Source: Candidatus Peregrinibacteria bacterium CG11_big_fil_rev_8_21_14_0_20_49_14 (GTDB lineage: Bacteria > Patescibacteriota > Gracilibacteria > Peribacterales > Peribacteraceae). From it: a stretch of 64,000 nt of DNA. Where the stretch lies: contig PCVP01000012.1 in assembly GCA_002787035.1 (NCBI GenBank), positions 47,588-111,587 of the forward strand, given 5' to 3'. This document shows positions 15,409-24,606 of this stretch, one piece after another. The position numbers were made by a program, and so were the translations under genes. The notes under the pieces were generated by a model that had not been told where the DNA came from, ran no database searches, and was given only the letters and a program-made list of their open reading frames with translations. Every line of letters starts with the position of its first letter. Position 1 is the first letter of the stretch.

Positions 15409-16730
15409 GGCATTACTTCCGATGTATGACTTATCAGTGCCAAAACAGCAGCGAGCTTCACGAAGCTCAATCCGCTCTTTCTGCCATGGAAGTACGTATG
15501 AAATTTCTCTGAGAGCGCACAAGACCCCACAGCGAAGATGTAGGCAATCCATACGATGGTAAGAGGGGAGTACTTCGCCTTGAATACTCTCCAGGGGAAA
15601 TACGGGTTTTGATAGCCAAAGTACAGATTGGCAAGAATAAATACGGCCGCACATCCGGTAAGAATCCATCCGAAATCAGAAAGCGGAGGCCCTCGTTTTC
15701 TTTGGTGCCACAGAAACGAAAACAGTCCGAACAGAAACACCGGAATGGTCGCATGTACCAGGATCTCGGGAACAAGTTTCAAAAGAGTGCTCTTGTGTCT
15801 CGCATCGTTCTTCCATACGTCATACCAAGTGTCGTACATGAGTGACGTTGTAATTTCATTCTTTCCCGCAAAATTTATGGTGGGTATCGTAATGAACTCC
15901 AGAATAATTTTTAATTTGTGCTTGTCCCGTTCCATCTTCGCTGCTGCAAAATTTTTCGGTGTCAGCCATTCCATTGGGCTTGGAATCCAATCTCCCGTTT
16001 GTTTGTAGTACCGTACGTAGTAGTACGGCATTGCAGATACGCCTGCCATAGCACAGATGAGCAGTGCGGTGGCTATTTGCTTCGCTGCCACTTCTTTTTT
16101 CCACCGAACAAGAATCACAATGAACGGAAAGCTGCAAAAGAGCAGACCTGTAAACTTTGTCATGAGTCCGATGAATAGCGTTCCGATCAACAATGCACAT
16201 ACGAAGAGCGTGTACGTATTTCGCAGTGAGAAATCATCCTGATTCCAAAACAGATCTATGCTCAAATACAATGCCAACATTCCCAAAAAAAATACTTGTG
16301 AGTCGTATGTGCTGGCCATCGATAAATTCAATAGAATGGGCAGCAGCGCGATGGTGTACAGGAACGTGATACCCACGGGCGTGTAGAGTACGTCTATTTG
16401 TTTCAACAGTGCTCTGAGAAGAAAAAATGCTCCGAGCATACTGCAAAAAGAAATAATTTGAGTAGCTATGACATCTGAAAATCCGGTACTTTCCGCCACT
16501 GTTTTTACGAGCATGAAAGAACCGGGAGGATGGTAACTGGTAAGGGAATATTTGAGGTCAGGCAATATTCCCGTTTTCCGGTACTTGGCCATTGTCTTTA
16601 TGAACGAAGACGAATCTTCTCCGTATATTTTTCCGAGTCGCACATAAAAGAGCACGCACTTCATCAGTAACACTGAAATCAGAAGCGATAATTCTGCCTG
16701 GCGAATATTGTGCAAACGACCGGAAGTCAT
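15405..16730 (-). CDS. GT-C membrane glycosyltransferase (GT39-like), copy 1
   Basis: A 441-residue protein with about eleven membrane helices. The first external loop carries an acidic pair (YGEDSSSFIKTM) and LTSYHPPGSFMLVK, features of PMT_2/ArnT-like GT-C enzymes that use polyprenyl-phosphate sugars. It is a clear paralogue of 18371-19714, which has RGDDSFSFIQTV and LTSYHPPMSFLIIK at the same places and a matching C-terminal Y-P-Y-F..FKAKY..WI.Y segment. Donor and acceptor are unknown. It is the last gene of a minus-strand glycan cluster. Confidence 0.78.
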   Translation of the reverse strand: MTSGRLHNIRQAELSLLISVLLMKCVLFYVRLGKIYGEDSSSFIKTMAKYRKTGILPDLKYSLTSYHPPGSFMLVKTVAESTGFSDVIATQIISFCSMLGAFFLLRALLKQIDVLYTPVGITFLYTIALLPILLNLSMASTYDSQVFFLGMLALYLSIDLFWNQDDFSLRNTYTLFVCALLIGTLFIGLMTKFTGLLFCSFPFIVILVRWKKEVAAKQIATALLICAMAGVSAMPYYYVRYYKQTGDWIPSPMEWLTPKNFAAAKMERDKHKLKIILEFITIPTINFAGKNEITTSLMYDTWYDVWKNDARHKSTLLKLVPEILVHATIPVFLFGLFSFLWHQRKRGPPLSDFGWILTGCAAVFILANLYFGYQNPYFPWRVFKAKYSPLTIVWIAYIFAVGSCALSEKFHTYFHGRKSGLSFVKLAAVLALISHTSEVMP

Positions 16731-16795
16731 GACGTATGTTGTATGTGTTTGTATGCGAAATAATCATACTATTGTAGCATTGAAGGCATTTTTCC

Positions 16796-17587
16796 TCAAT
16801 CCGTATTCTCGGTTTTGCGTGTCGCAATCACATTCGCATAGGAATGACCACATTCACCTAAAAATGCGGGAATATCTGTAATTGTACACAGAGATCCCGA
16901 AGGAGATATTCGATTCAGTACGTAGCTACATTGTAGGAGGAGCTCGCACAACTTATTCGCACTCGACCCCGACGCTTTGAGCGCTTCTGGAAAAATTTCG
17001 ATACATATCCATTTCGGAGGAGCGGTTTTGAGCAAATCGGATGCCCCCAGAAGCACTGCCATTTCACTGCCTTCGGTGTCTATTTTCATTGCATCCACTC
17101 GTTGTATTCCTCTTTCTCGGCAAAACACATCGACGGATGTCATATGCACTTCGATTGGCTTCTCACTGTGGGGCCTAGGCGTAAGACCGCTATCTGCCCT
17201 GCTGCGTGCGTTCGGGTAAAAAAGTGCGGTTGTTTTGCTGGCGCCCAACGCAACGTGAACAGCTTCGCAATTTTCTTTGTTTCGCAGCTGATGTTTCAGT
17301 ATGCCAAAGCACCACGGATCCGGTTCAAAGCTGTATAGCGTTCCGTTCATTCCGATGAGAGAAGAAAAAATTCGACTGTAGTATCCGCTATGCGCTCCGA
17401 TATCGAGTACTGTCATGCCCTTTTCCATATTGTGTGTAAAAAATCGATACTCCGGCTTTTCAAGCAGTTGTTTTCCGATGGCATAGAGCTTTGCGTACCC
17501 GTTTTGAACAAAGCGCAGGTCGCGCAGAGGTGCACTGAGTGCGATGCGTACCACCATATGTCCGATGAAATACACTGCTTGTTTCAT
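16796..17587 (-). CDS. FkbM family methyltransferase
   Basis: A 263-residue SAM-dependent methyltransferase. Motif I is VLDIGAHSGYYSRIF (about residues 59-73), followed by YSFEPDP, and the FkbM core ends with VDAMKIDTEGSEMAVLLGA. FkbM-like enzymes methylate sugars or glycan hydroxyls and usually sit in glycan clusters, as here. The start overlaps the stop of the upstream GT2 gene by 4 bp (ATGA), showing translational coupling. Confidence 0.9.
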   Translation of the reverse strand: MKQAVYFIGHMVVRIALSAPLRDLRFVQNGYAKLYAIGKQLLEKPEYRFFTHNMEKGMTVLDIGAHSGYYSRIFSSLIGMNGTLYSFEPDPWCFGILKHQLRNKENCEAVHVALGASKTTALFYPNARSRADSGLTPRPHSEKPIEVHMTSVDVFCRERGIQRVDAMKIDTEGSEMAVLLGASDLLKTAPPKWICIEIFPEALKASGSSANKLCELLLQCSYVLNRISPSGSLCTITDIPAFLGECGHSYANVIATRKTENTD

Positions 17588-18327
17588 AACGCCTCAAGCA
17601 GAAGTGTGCGCATGCTCAGAAGATATAAATTCATCAGTTGAATGCCTCCTTTCCAACGAGAAATGTTAGTGGTTCCGTACTGCCTTGCTTTGTAGTGAAT
17701 CGGTACCTCTTTTATGGTACTTCTGTGCATGGCGGCAGTGAAGAGAAGTGCAAAGTCTCCGTAGGGGTCCGCATCGAACACTTTCGGAAACTTCTTTCTG
17801 GATGTTTCATAATCTTTTTTATAAAAAACCTTCGTCCCGCATAGCGTATCTGTAATGGGATAGTGAAGAAGCGGACGCCATAAAAATGCAAACATTGCAT
17901 TCGCGAAATAATTGCAGAATCGCATTGCGCCTTTCTCCATGGGGTGTACGAGTCTGGATCCGTAGGTAAAAGCTGCCGTTTTGTTTTGAAACGGCGTGTA
18001 AAAATCCCGGAGAGATTCCGGCGGGACTGTGATGTCTGCATCCAGTATCATAATGATTTCCCCCGATGCTAACGCAATTCCTTTCCACACCGCATCTGCT
18101 TTGCCGTGTCCGTCTTGCTGCAGCAGTACGGTTGCAGGCCACTTTTCAGAATAGGCAGATGCGCATCGTTGTATTTCCTTCCACGTGTTATCCGAAGAAT
18201 TGCCTTCTATGAAAATAAGTTCTTGCTCGGGGGATAAAGAAGGCATTCTGCGAAAAATATCTTCTATATGCCCTCCCTCATTTCGTGCGGGAATAATGAT
18301 GCTTACGGAAGGCTTATTTCGTATCAT
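17584..18327 (-). CDS. Family 2 glycosyltransferase
   Basis: A 247-residue GT-A enzyme. SVSIIIPARNEGGHIEDI is the N-terminal nucleotide-binding strand, ILDADITVP contains the metal-binding DxD, and TDTLCGTKVFYKKDY with the downstream basic segment matches DPM1/dolichol-phosphate-sugar-synthase-like GT2 proteins. It may charge a polyprenyl phosphate with a sugar that the neighbouring GT-C enzymes then use; this link is inferred. The ATG at 18327 is used rather than the TTG two codons earlier. Confidence 0.9.
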   Translation of the reverse strand: MIRNKPSVSIIIPARNEGGHIEDIFRRMPSLSPEQELIFIEGNSSDNTWKEIQRCASAYSEKWPATVLLQQDGHGKADAVWKGIALASGEIIMILDADITVPPESLRDFYTPFQNKTAAFTYGSRLVHPMEKGAMRFCNYFANAMFAFLWRPLLHYPITDTLCGTKVFYKKDYETSRKKFPKVFDADPYGDFALLFTAAMHRSTIKEVPIHYKARQYGTTNISRWKGGIQLMNLYLLSMRTLLLEAL

Positions 18328-18370
18328 GCCCAAAAGTTACCATGGTTTTACAAATACATTCCAGAAAAGG

Positions 18371-19714
18371 TTATGCAGGAATCGTGTGATTGAGAATGAT
18401 CATTGCTGTTACCAGTGAAATTGCCGCAGAGCTTGAAAGAGCAGGAAATCTCTTCACGTTAAATTTTTTGAAAGATGCGGTTATTCCAAGTGAACAAAGA
18501 TACGTAATCCATATGACGGCGAATGGCACATATTTTGCCTTGAACGGTTTCCATACGAAGTACGGATAACTGTATCCGAAATACAGAAGGCTCAAGAGAA
18601 ATATTGCCGCACATGCCGTAAGAATCCAGCCGAAGTCTGAAGTTTCATTTCCCCGTCTGCGATATCGCACTGCGAATATCGTCATTCCGATGAGGAAGAG
18701 CGGAATAAATGCGTACAAGTAAATATCGGGCATATATCTGGCAGATCCGCTGTAAAATGGTCTTCGCGGTTTCCATATTTCATACCAGACTTCCTGCGGA
18801 AGGGAATCACCTATGGTAGACATATCCGAAATGTGTGTCAGCGGTACGCGCATCATGTGCATGGTGAATGCAATTTTATGCGTATTGCGATTTTTTCGTA
18901 TTTTTGAAATTGCTCCGGGAATTCTGAGATCCATTCCCATGGGCATCCAATCTCCTGTTTGGACGTAGTAGTGTTGGTAATAAAAAGGTGCGACAACGCC
19001 GACAGCGAGTATGCACACAAGCGATGTCGCCACAGCATTCTTTATTATTTGCTGCTTGTTACATCGAATCAACAGTACAAAAAACGGAACACTGAAATAC
19101 AGAATGCAGCTGTATTTCGTAAAGAGTCCTACTGTCAGAATCATAAACAGAAGGAGCATATTCTTTCTGGATTCGTTGTTTTTCAAAGAGAAAAATTCAG
19201 GATGCCAAAACATTTTTATACTCAAATCCAGAGTTGCCACCCCCAGTAACAGCACGAGTGTATCGTACGTACTGTCTGTTGCCAGTTGAACAAACAGCGG
19301 AACCGATGCAGTCAAATAGAGAAATACGATTCCATGTACGGTATGAAGCATGTGTATTTTTTTTAAAATACTTCGCAGCAGAAGAAATGAGCCGAGCAGA
19401 CAGAAATACGAAAGTATTTGACTTGCAAGAATCTCGTCAACTCCCATGAGCAATTCTGTCATTTTTATGATCAAAAAAGACATCGGCGGATGATAACTTG
19501 TGAGAAAGGTATCCAGCGCCGGGAGTGGTCCCGTGATGGTATATGTTCTGACTGTCTGGATAAATGAAAATGAGTCATCTCCGCGTAAGGTGCCCATTCG
19601 CTTATAAAATAACGAAAACTTCAGTATGACAGTTATGGCAAGAAGCACATACTCGGTATAAACGAGCTGTATGATTGTGAGAGGTGAATGAATTTTGTTT
19701 CTTTGTGTGTTCAC
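18371..19714 (-). CDS. GT-C membrane glycosyltransferase (GT39-like), copy 2
   Basis: A 447-residue multi-pass protein, paralogous to 15405-16730 over its whole length. The first loop holds RGDDSFSFIQTVRTY with the acidic pair expected at a GT-C active site. The start is GTG at 19714; TATAAT lies 20 bases upstream and no Shine-Dalgarno site is visible. The pair flanks the GT2 and FkbM genes, suggesting one glycan pathway with two related sugar transfers. Confidence 0.78.
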   Translation of the reverse strand: MNTQRNKIHSPLTIIQLVYTEYVLLAITVILKFSLFYKRMGTLRGDDSFSFIQTVRTYTITGPLPALDTFLTSYHPPMSFLIIKMTELLMGVDEILASQILSYFCLLGSFLLLRSILKKIHMLHTVHGIVFLYLTASVPLFVQLATDSTYDTLVLLLGVATLDLSIKMFWHPEFFSLKNNESRKNMLLLFMILTVGLFTKYSCILYFSVPFFVLLIRCNKQQIIKNAVATSLVCILAVGVVAPFYYQHYYVQTGDWMPMGMDLRIPGAISKIRKNRNTHKIAFTMHMMRVPLTHISDMSTIGDSLPQEVWYEIWKPRRPFYSGSARYMPDIYLYAFIPLFLIGMTIFAVRYRRRGNETSDFGWILTACAAIFLLSLLYFGYSYPYFVWKPFKAKYVPFAVIWITYLCSLGITASFKKFNVKRFPALSSSAAISLVTAMIILNHTIPA

Positions 19715-19775
19715 GATTTGTGTGTAATCGCATTATTATACCACACTATCTATATTTGAGCAACTTTGCCAATTT

Positions 19776-20741
19776 CTACATCAATGCCGTGCTTATCTCT
19801 CTTTTTCTTTTCGTGGAGTCCTGGAGACGGTACCAGTCGTAACATTTCCGCAGACCCTCCTCCAGTGAGTACGCGTGCTGCCACCCCAAGTCATGGATTT
19901 TTTGCACATCGAGCAGTCTCCTCTTCACACCTTGCAGTTTATCGGCATCGAATCGCAATTCCCCTTGGTATCCGACGATATCGCATATGGTTTCTGCGAG
20001 ACTGCGAATACCCACTTCTTCTCCCGTTGCCACATTGATGATATCTGCGCTGTCGTACTTGTTCATGAGATGTAAAAATGCAGACGCGCAATCTTCGACG
20101 TACAGAAAGTCTCTGGTGGCATTCCCGTTACCCCAAATATCCACAAACGAAGATTTCGCTTCTTTCGCTTCGTGAATTTTACGTATTAAAGCGGGAATGA
20201 CATGAGAAGTTTGCAGATCAAAGTTATCGTTTGGACCGTACATGTTTGTGGGCATGGCGCAGATAAAGTTACATCCGTACTGTGCCCTCATGGATTGGCA
20301 GAGCGTAATGCCCGAAATTTTGGCGAGAGCATACGCTTTGTTAGAAGATTCCAGCTCTCCGGAGAGGAGCGAATATTCTGTGATAGGCTGCTTCGCATTT
20401 TTTGGGTAAATGCACGCACTTCCGTGAAAGAGAAGCTTTTTCACTCCTGTTTCCTTTGCCGCAAAAAGCACATTATTTTGAATGGCGATATTTTCGGTAA
20501 AGAATTCTGTGGGTTGCAGTACATTTGCCAAAATTCCTCCTACTTTTCCGGCGACAAGGAACACGTACTGTGGCTTTGACTCCCGGAAGAATGCAAGGGT
20601 AGCTTGCGCATCTGTCAAATCCAGTTCTTTGTGTGTTTTTGTGAGAAGAGTTGAGTATCCCTCCTTCTGCAGAAGCGTCATGAGTGCAGTACCCAGCAAG
20701 CCGGTATGTCCTGCGACAAAAATGCGCGCATTCTTCTGCAT
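19776..20741 (-). CDS. GDP-L-fucose synthase-like NAD-dependent epimerase
   Basis: A 321-residue extended short-chain dehydrogenase. The N-terminus ARIFVAGHTGLLGTAL has the GxxGxxG NAD(P) motif, GSACIYPK carries the catalytic Ser region and YALAKISG the catalytic YxxxK. This matches GDP-L-fucose synthase (WcaG/Fcl), which makes GDP-fucose from GDP-4-keto-6-deoxymannose. No GDP-mannose dehydratase is in the window. The ATG lies 6 bases after CATACT. Confidence 0.88.
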   Translation of the reverse strand: MQKNARIFVAGHTGLLGTALMTLLQKEGYSTLLTKTHKELDLTDAQATLAFFRESKPQYVFLVAGKVGGILANVLQPTEFFTENIAIQNNVLFAAKETGVKKLLFHGSACIYPKNAKQPITEYSLLSGELESSNKAYALAKISGITLCQSMRAQYGCNFICAMPTNMYGPNDNFDLQTSHVIPALIRKIHEAKEAKSSFVDIWGNGNATRDFLYVEDCASAFLHLMNKYDSADIINVATGEEVGIRSLAETICDIVGYQGELRFDADKLQGVKRRLLDVQKIHDLGWQHAYSLEEGLRKCYDWYRLQDSTKRKREISTALM

Positions 20742-20805
20742 ACCTCCAGTATGCCTGAGGAGAGAGGGGAGACCAATGCACTATGGATTGTTATGCAATT
20801 TCACC

Positions 20806-20811
20806 TATACT
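20806..20811 (+). promoter_or_regulatory. -10 box of the LemA-TPM operon
   Basis: TATACT, 9 bases before the LemA start codon; no Shine-Dalgarno site lies between. Confidence 0.55.
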
Positions 20812-20820
20812 GTGGGTAGT

Positions 20821-21393
20821 ATGTTTCATTCTTTCAGATCCAGAAAAGGCATTGGCATCATAGCTGCAGTCCTCGTGCTTGCTTGGATGGCACTCACGTA
20901 TAACAACTTGATCGTGCAGCGCACAGTTGTGGATACCGCTTGGGCAGGTGTGGAAACACAGTATCAGAGGCGACTGGATCTCGTTCCGAACTTGGTTGCG
21001 ACCGTAGAGGGAGCTGCGAATTTCGAAAAAAGTACGTTTACGGATGTAACGGAAGCTCGGAACAAGGCGACGAGTGCACAAACGCAAAACGAGCGCATAG
21101 AGGCGTACGGATCTTTCGATTCCGCACTGTCCCGACTTCTTGTGACGGTAGAGGCGTACCCTCAACTCAAAGCCACGCAGAGTTTCCAAGATCTCATGGC
21201 GCAGCTGGAAGGTACCGAAAACAGAGTTGCTGTTGCTCGCAAGGACTATAACGAAGCTGTTCGCAGTTACACAGTCACAGTAAGCAGGTTCCCTACGGTC
21301 TTGCTGGCCCGACTCTTCGGATTCGGTCCGAAAGAATTCTTCACTTCATCGGACGACGCTGCCAACGCTCCTGTCGTAGATTTTTCTTCGTAG
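20821..21393 (+). CDS. LemA family membrane protein
   Basis: The 190-residue protein has one N-terminal membrane helix (IGIIAAVLVLAWMALTY) followed by an extracytoplasmic helical domain. YNNLIVQRTVVDTAWAGVETQYQRRLDLVPNLV and the later FPTVLLARLFGF are the LemA signature. The function is poorly known; it often travels with a TPM-domain protein, as here (4-bp gap). The longer upstream reading frame overlaps the divergent epimerase and is not used. Confidence 0.93.
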   Translation: MFHSFRSRKGIGIIAAVLVLAWMALTYNNLIVQRTVVDTAWAGVETQYQRRLDLVPNLVATVEGAANFEKSTFTDVTEARNKATSAQTQNERIEAYGSFDSALSRLLVTVEAYPQLKATQSFQDLMAQLEGTENRVAVARKDYNEAVRSYTVTVSRFPTVLLARLFGFGPKEFFTSSDDAANAPVVDFSS

Positions 21394-21397
21394 TCTC

Positions 21398-22309
21398 ATG
21401 TTCATTCGCATTCTGTCAACTCTGGCCGTTCTTTTTACCATTGCTTTCACCGGCAATGCATATGCATTTGCAGTGCCGCCAAACGATGGTTTCGTGACAG
21501 ATACGGTTGGCATTTTATCGCAGTCCGAGCAGGAGAATTTGGAGTCTTTGCTTTCTCAGTATCGCAGTGAAACATCCACTGAAATAGCAGTCGTTATTCT
21601 TCCGAGTTTGCAGGGGGAACCTCTTATGGAATCTGCCGTACAAATTGGACGAGAGTGGGGAGTGGGAGGAAAAGAGAATGACAACGGCATTGTGTTTCTT
21701 ATCGCATACGAAGACAGAGAGCTTTTTCTTGCGGTCGGCTACGGTCTGGAAGGTGCGGTACCGGATATCGTTGCGAAGGGAATAATAGACGCGGAAATAA
21801 CGCCATTCTTTAAAGATGGCAAATATGCCGATGGCATAGAGGAGGGCATAATGGCTTTGCAAAAACATATCGGCGGAGAGTACACAGCACAGCGTTATGC
21901 AGGGGAGTCTGACGGCATGCCTACTTTCTTACTTGTTGTGTTCGGGATGTTTCTTCTCATTATCTTTTCCGTTATTTCAGAAGGTATATTGCTTGAGCTT
22001 GCACCGACACGTACATGGTTGATGGGCGGAGTGATGGGTTTCTTTTTCGGATTATTCTTCGTGGATCTTACGGGTTCTTGGCTTTCTATTCCCTTTTTTG
22101 TCGCGTACGGTTTGGCGTTTGATTTTGTCGTTTCGTACTTATATAGAGTAGATGAGCGATTTGCGAGATGGGTACGCAGAAGAAAAAAACGTCGTCGATC
22201 GTCTTCCGGCGGAAGATTTTCTTCGGGCGGGGGTTTTGGAGGCGGAAGTTCCGGCGGCGGTTTTGGCGGTGGATCTTTCGGAGGAGGCGGCGCACGCGGC
22301 CGCTGGTAA
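21398..22309 (+). CDS. TPM-domain (YgcG-type) membrane protein
   Basis: A 303-residue protein with signal peptide (FTGNAYAFA cleavage region), an extracytoplasmic TPM domain (about residues 28-165: NDGFVTDTVGILSQSEQENLESLL...GVGGKENDNGIVFLIA), two or three membrane helices and a basic tail ending in a long Gly/Ser run (GGGSFGGGGARGRW). TPM proteins are thought to take part in membrane protein turnover or phosphatase activity. It is translationally close to LemA, the usual partner. Confidence 0.92.
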   Translation: MFIRILSTLAVLFTIAFTGNAYAFAVPPNDGFVTDTVGILSQSEQENLESLLSQYRSETSTEIAVVILPSLQGEPLMESAVQIGREWGVGGKENDNGIVFLIAYEDRELFLAVGYGLEGAVPDIVAKGIIDAEITPFFKDGKYADGIEEGIMALQKHIGGEYTAQRYAGESDGMPTFLLVVFGMFLLIIFSVISEGILLELAPTRTWLMGGVMGFFFGLFFVDLTGSWLSIPFFVAYGLAFDFVVSYLYRVDERFARWVRRRKKRRRSSSGGRFSSGGGFGGGSSGGGFGGGSFGGGGARGRW

Positions 22310-22311
22310 CA

Positions 22312-22548
22312 TTATGTGGTTTTACCGATTCCTCGAAACGGATTTTTCTGAAAAAGAATTGCTTCTATGCCTCGTTTATAAAGAAAGATTCCGATACCGA
22401 TTCCAAATACAACCATGCCAAGACCGGATTTAACGATGCTCGACTCCACACTGCTCACGGCACTTTCTGCCATCTGTGCAACGGAAGGTCCCGTGCTTGC
22501 AGCTTCTATTCCGGGCGGTATTGAACTTGGTACATTCGGAGTTGCCAC
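22312..22548 (-). CDS. Small single-pass membrane protein
   Basis: With a GTG start at 22548 the product has 78 residues: a Pro/Ser-rich N-terminus (NVPSSIPPGIEA), an amphipathic segment and the hydrophobic helix GLGMVVFGIGIGIFLY followed by positive charges. TATAAT on the minus strand (22555-22560) ends 6 bases before the GTG, supporting this start and a leaderless mRNA. The stop is 2 bases from that of the convergent TPM gene. Confidence 0.6.
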   Translation of the reverse strand: MATPNVPSSIPPGIEAASTGPSVAQMAESAVSSVESSIVKSGLGMVVFGIGIGIFLYKRGIEAILFQKNPFRGIGKTT

Positions 22549-22608
22549 AATAATATTATAACATAATTTAGTAATTATAACTACCCTACGTACCTCAGTC
22601 GACTGCGC

Positions 22609-22614
22609 TAGAAT
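22609..22614 (+). promoter_or_regulatory. -10 box directly before a start codon
   Basis: TAGAAT ends 6 bases before the ATG at 22621, fitting leaderless transcription. Confidence 0.55.
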
Positions 22615-22620
22615 ACCGGT

Positions 22621-23553
22621 ATGATCGAATCGATTCTGATTGCATATTTCTTGCAGCAATTCATACCGAAATCCGCACCTGTAGATTTAGAAAGTACTGC
22701 AGTGCGCGGTTCTCAGTTGATTGTGGAAGTGCAGCAATCTTCCATTCATACCATCGCACAGGGGACACAACGTGTCCCTGTTCTAACTCTGCAGCTGTCT
22801 GCGTCTTGCGATGCTCCGGTTACGGTGGATTCACTCGTTGTGTACAGAAGAGGACTGGGAGAAAGCACTGACATCGATGCGGTGTATGCCATGAGCGATG
22901 GTCAGAGATTGCAACGGGCAGTGCAACCCTCTCGCATGGGAGTGACGCATTTGCGTCTTCGTAATTTTACGATTGAGCCTTGCGGAAAGAGGACGATACA
23001 AATTCTGGCAGATTTTTCTCCGAATGCGTCCGTTGCGGGAGAGCACTGGTTTACGATTGAATCTGCCACAGATGTCGTTGCAAACAACACAAATGTTGTT
23101 CTTCATTCCTCTCGCCAACCTTCCAAGAAGTTCACCGGTGCAGGACCGACAGTGGGAACAATTTCCGTTGAATATCCGCGTCTTTTACAGACACTTCGTT
23201 ACGGTGAGAACAGGACTGTAGCGCGTCTGCGACTCTCGGCGGACGGCACAAGCGATCACCTTATTCATTTTATTACACTGACAAATGAAGGATCTGCAAG
23301 AGATACTGACCTCCAAAATATTTACCTTCGTGCCGGTCGTAGCCGGACAGTGAGCGCAGTACTCGATTCCTTAAGCGGCGATACCGCTCGTTTGGAATTG
23401 CAGCCTCCACTTATTCTTGAACAAAATCAGTCTCGCATCTTGGAAGTACGGGCGGATATTCGTGCCAGCAGAAGTCGCACTCTTCGATTTCTCGTAGAGC
23501 AACCGAGTGACATTCAATCCGAGGTGATTCGCAGGAAGTCAGTGGGAAAGTGA
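22621..23553 (+). CDS. Secreted beta-sandwich repeat protein, unknown function
   Basis: The 310-residue protein starts MIESILIAYFLQQFIP, a short hydrophobic N-terminus, and then holds two similar beta-rich domains (about residues 55-140 and 195-290; compare VPVLTLQLSASCDAPVTVDS with RTVARLRLSADGTSDHLIHF). Each ends with a strand such as RTIQILADFS or RILEVRADIR. I know such repeats from CPR surface proteins but cannot name a function. It precedes two more exported-protein genes. Confidence 0.65.
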   Translation: MIESILIAYFLQQFIPKSAPVDLESTAVRGSQLIVEVQQSSIHTIAQGTQRVPVLTLQLSASCDAPVTVDSLVVYRRGLGESTDIDAVYAMSDGQRLQRAVQPSRMGVTHLRLRNFTIEPCGKRTIQILADFSPNASVAGEHWFTIESATDVVANNTNVVLHSSRQPSKKFTGAGPTVGTISVEYPRLLQTLRYGENRTVARLRLSADGTSDHLIHFITLTNEGSARDTDLQNIYLRAGRSRTVSAVLDSLSGDTARLELQPPLILEQNQSRILEVRADIRASRSRTLRFLVEQPSDIQSEVIRRKSVGK

Positions 23554-23614
23554 TGTACTGGCAAGTACCTGGCGGAAGTGGCACACTGTACGCAGCCTCT
23601 TCCTCACTTTTGCA

Positions 23615-24601
23615 ATGAAACGTTCTGTTGTTTTTGCCTCATGTCTTTCCGTAGTTATTTCTGCGTGTTCTCAAGTATCGGATGTTCAAATTCTGTCACC
23701 TGAGGAAGTACTGAAAAACGCGGCACAGGTCAGTATGGATCTTGAAACGGTTCGGTACGATCTTTCCGGAGATGTGCATATTGTCGATGCGAATGATGTT
23801 CCGACAAATGGCACAATGACGATGAAAGGATTAATCAGAGATTCCGGAGAGCAATTGCAATTCAGTGTGGATTTCAGTGCCACAACCAAATACCCCGAAG
23901 GAGACTCGTCACTTTCTGCAACTGTCGATGTGATAATTGCCGGTTCAGAGGATTTGTTCGTGCGCTTAGAGCGCTACGATTTGGACGGTACGAATCCATT
24001 CTTTAATCCTGAGCTTTTGGATAAATTTACAGGTACGTGGTGGAAAGTTCCTTCTCGTGACAATCAAGTTTCTTCGGTTTCACTCACGCCGAACCCTCGT
24101 ATTTTACATGCGCAATCTCAAGTTATTTCCGTACTGAAGGACAAAGGACTTGCGACTCTTCAAGGAAGAAAAATGTATCACTACGATGTCCGGTTGGATC
24201 AGGACAAAATGGTGACGTACTTACAACAGCTGGCAGGTGAGGCACAGGGTGAGTTTGACGAAGCGGCAGTCAGAGCATCGCTTGCCGATCTTGAGGCTAA
24301 GGGTGAAATTTGGATAGATGCCGAAACATTCGCTGTGCAAAAATTGCACTGGGATATACGGCAGAAGCTCACGAATACCAATCAGCAGATTCAAACGTCT
24401 TTCACGGTAAACTTTTCGGATCACAACAACGCCCCTGCCATCGTACCTCCGACAGATGCGAAAGATTTTTCGCCATTGATGTTCTTCGGAGTTACGGATA
24501 TTCCCGAGACGCAATCGTCACCTCTGACACCGGAAATGCAAGATGACATCATCCGTCAGCTTCTTGAAGAAGGTGCGGACAGTCCTTACACCACCCGTTA
24601 A
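23615..24601 (+). CDS. Predicted lipoprotein (LppX/LolA-like fold possible)
   Basis: A 328-residue protein with lipoprotein signal MKRSVVFASCLSVVISACSQ (lipobox VISAC). The mature part is a beta-rich domain with segments such as LETVRYDLSGDVHIVDAND and GEIWIDAETFAVQKLHWDI, the layout of LolA/LppX/YmcC-type lipid-binding lipoproteins where a curved sheet cups a ligand. This fold guess rests on pattern only. Five bases separate it from the next gene, so they form an operon. Confidence 0.6.
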   Translation: MKRSVVFASCLSVVISACSQVSDVQILSPEEVLKNAAQVSMDLETVRYDLSGDVHIVDANDVPTNGTMTMKGLIRDSGEQLQFSVDFSATTKYPEGDSSLSATVDVIIAGSEDLFVRLERYDLDGTNPFFNPELLDKFTGTWWKVPSRDNQVSSVSLTPNPRILHAQSQVISVLKDKGLATLQGRKMYHYDVRLDQDKMVTYLQQLAGEAQGEFDEAAVRASLADLEAKGEIWIDAETFAVQKLHWDIRQKLTNTNQQIQTSFTVNFSDHNNAPAIVPPTDAKDFSPLMFFGVTDIPETQSSPLTPEMQDDIIRQLLEEGADSPYTTR

Positions 24602-24606
24602 CAGAT

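Noticed and set aside
20482..20820. N-terminal extension of the LemA reading frame
   Set aside because: It lies antisense to the epimerase gene; TATACT and the LemA membrane helix support the ATG at 20821.
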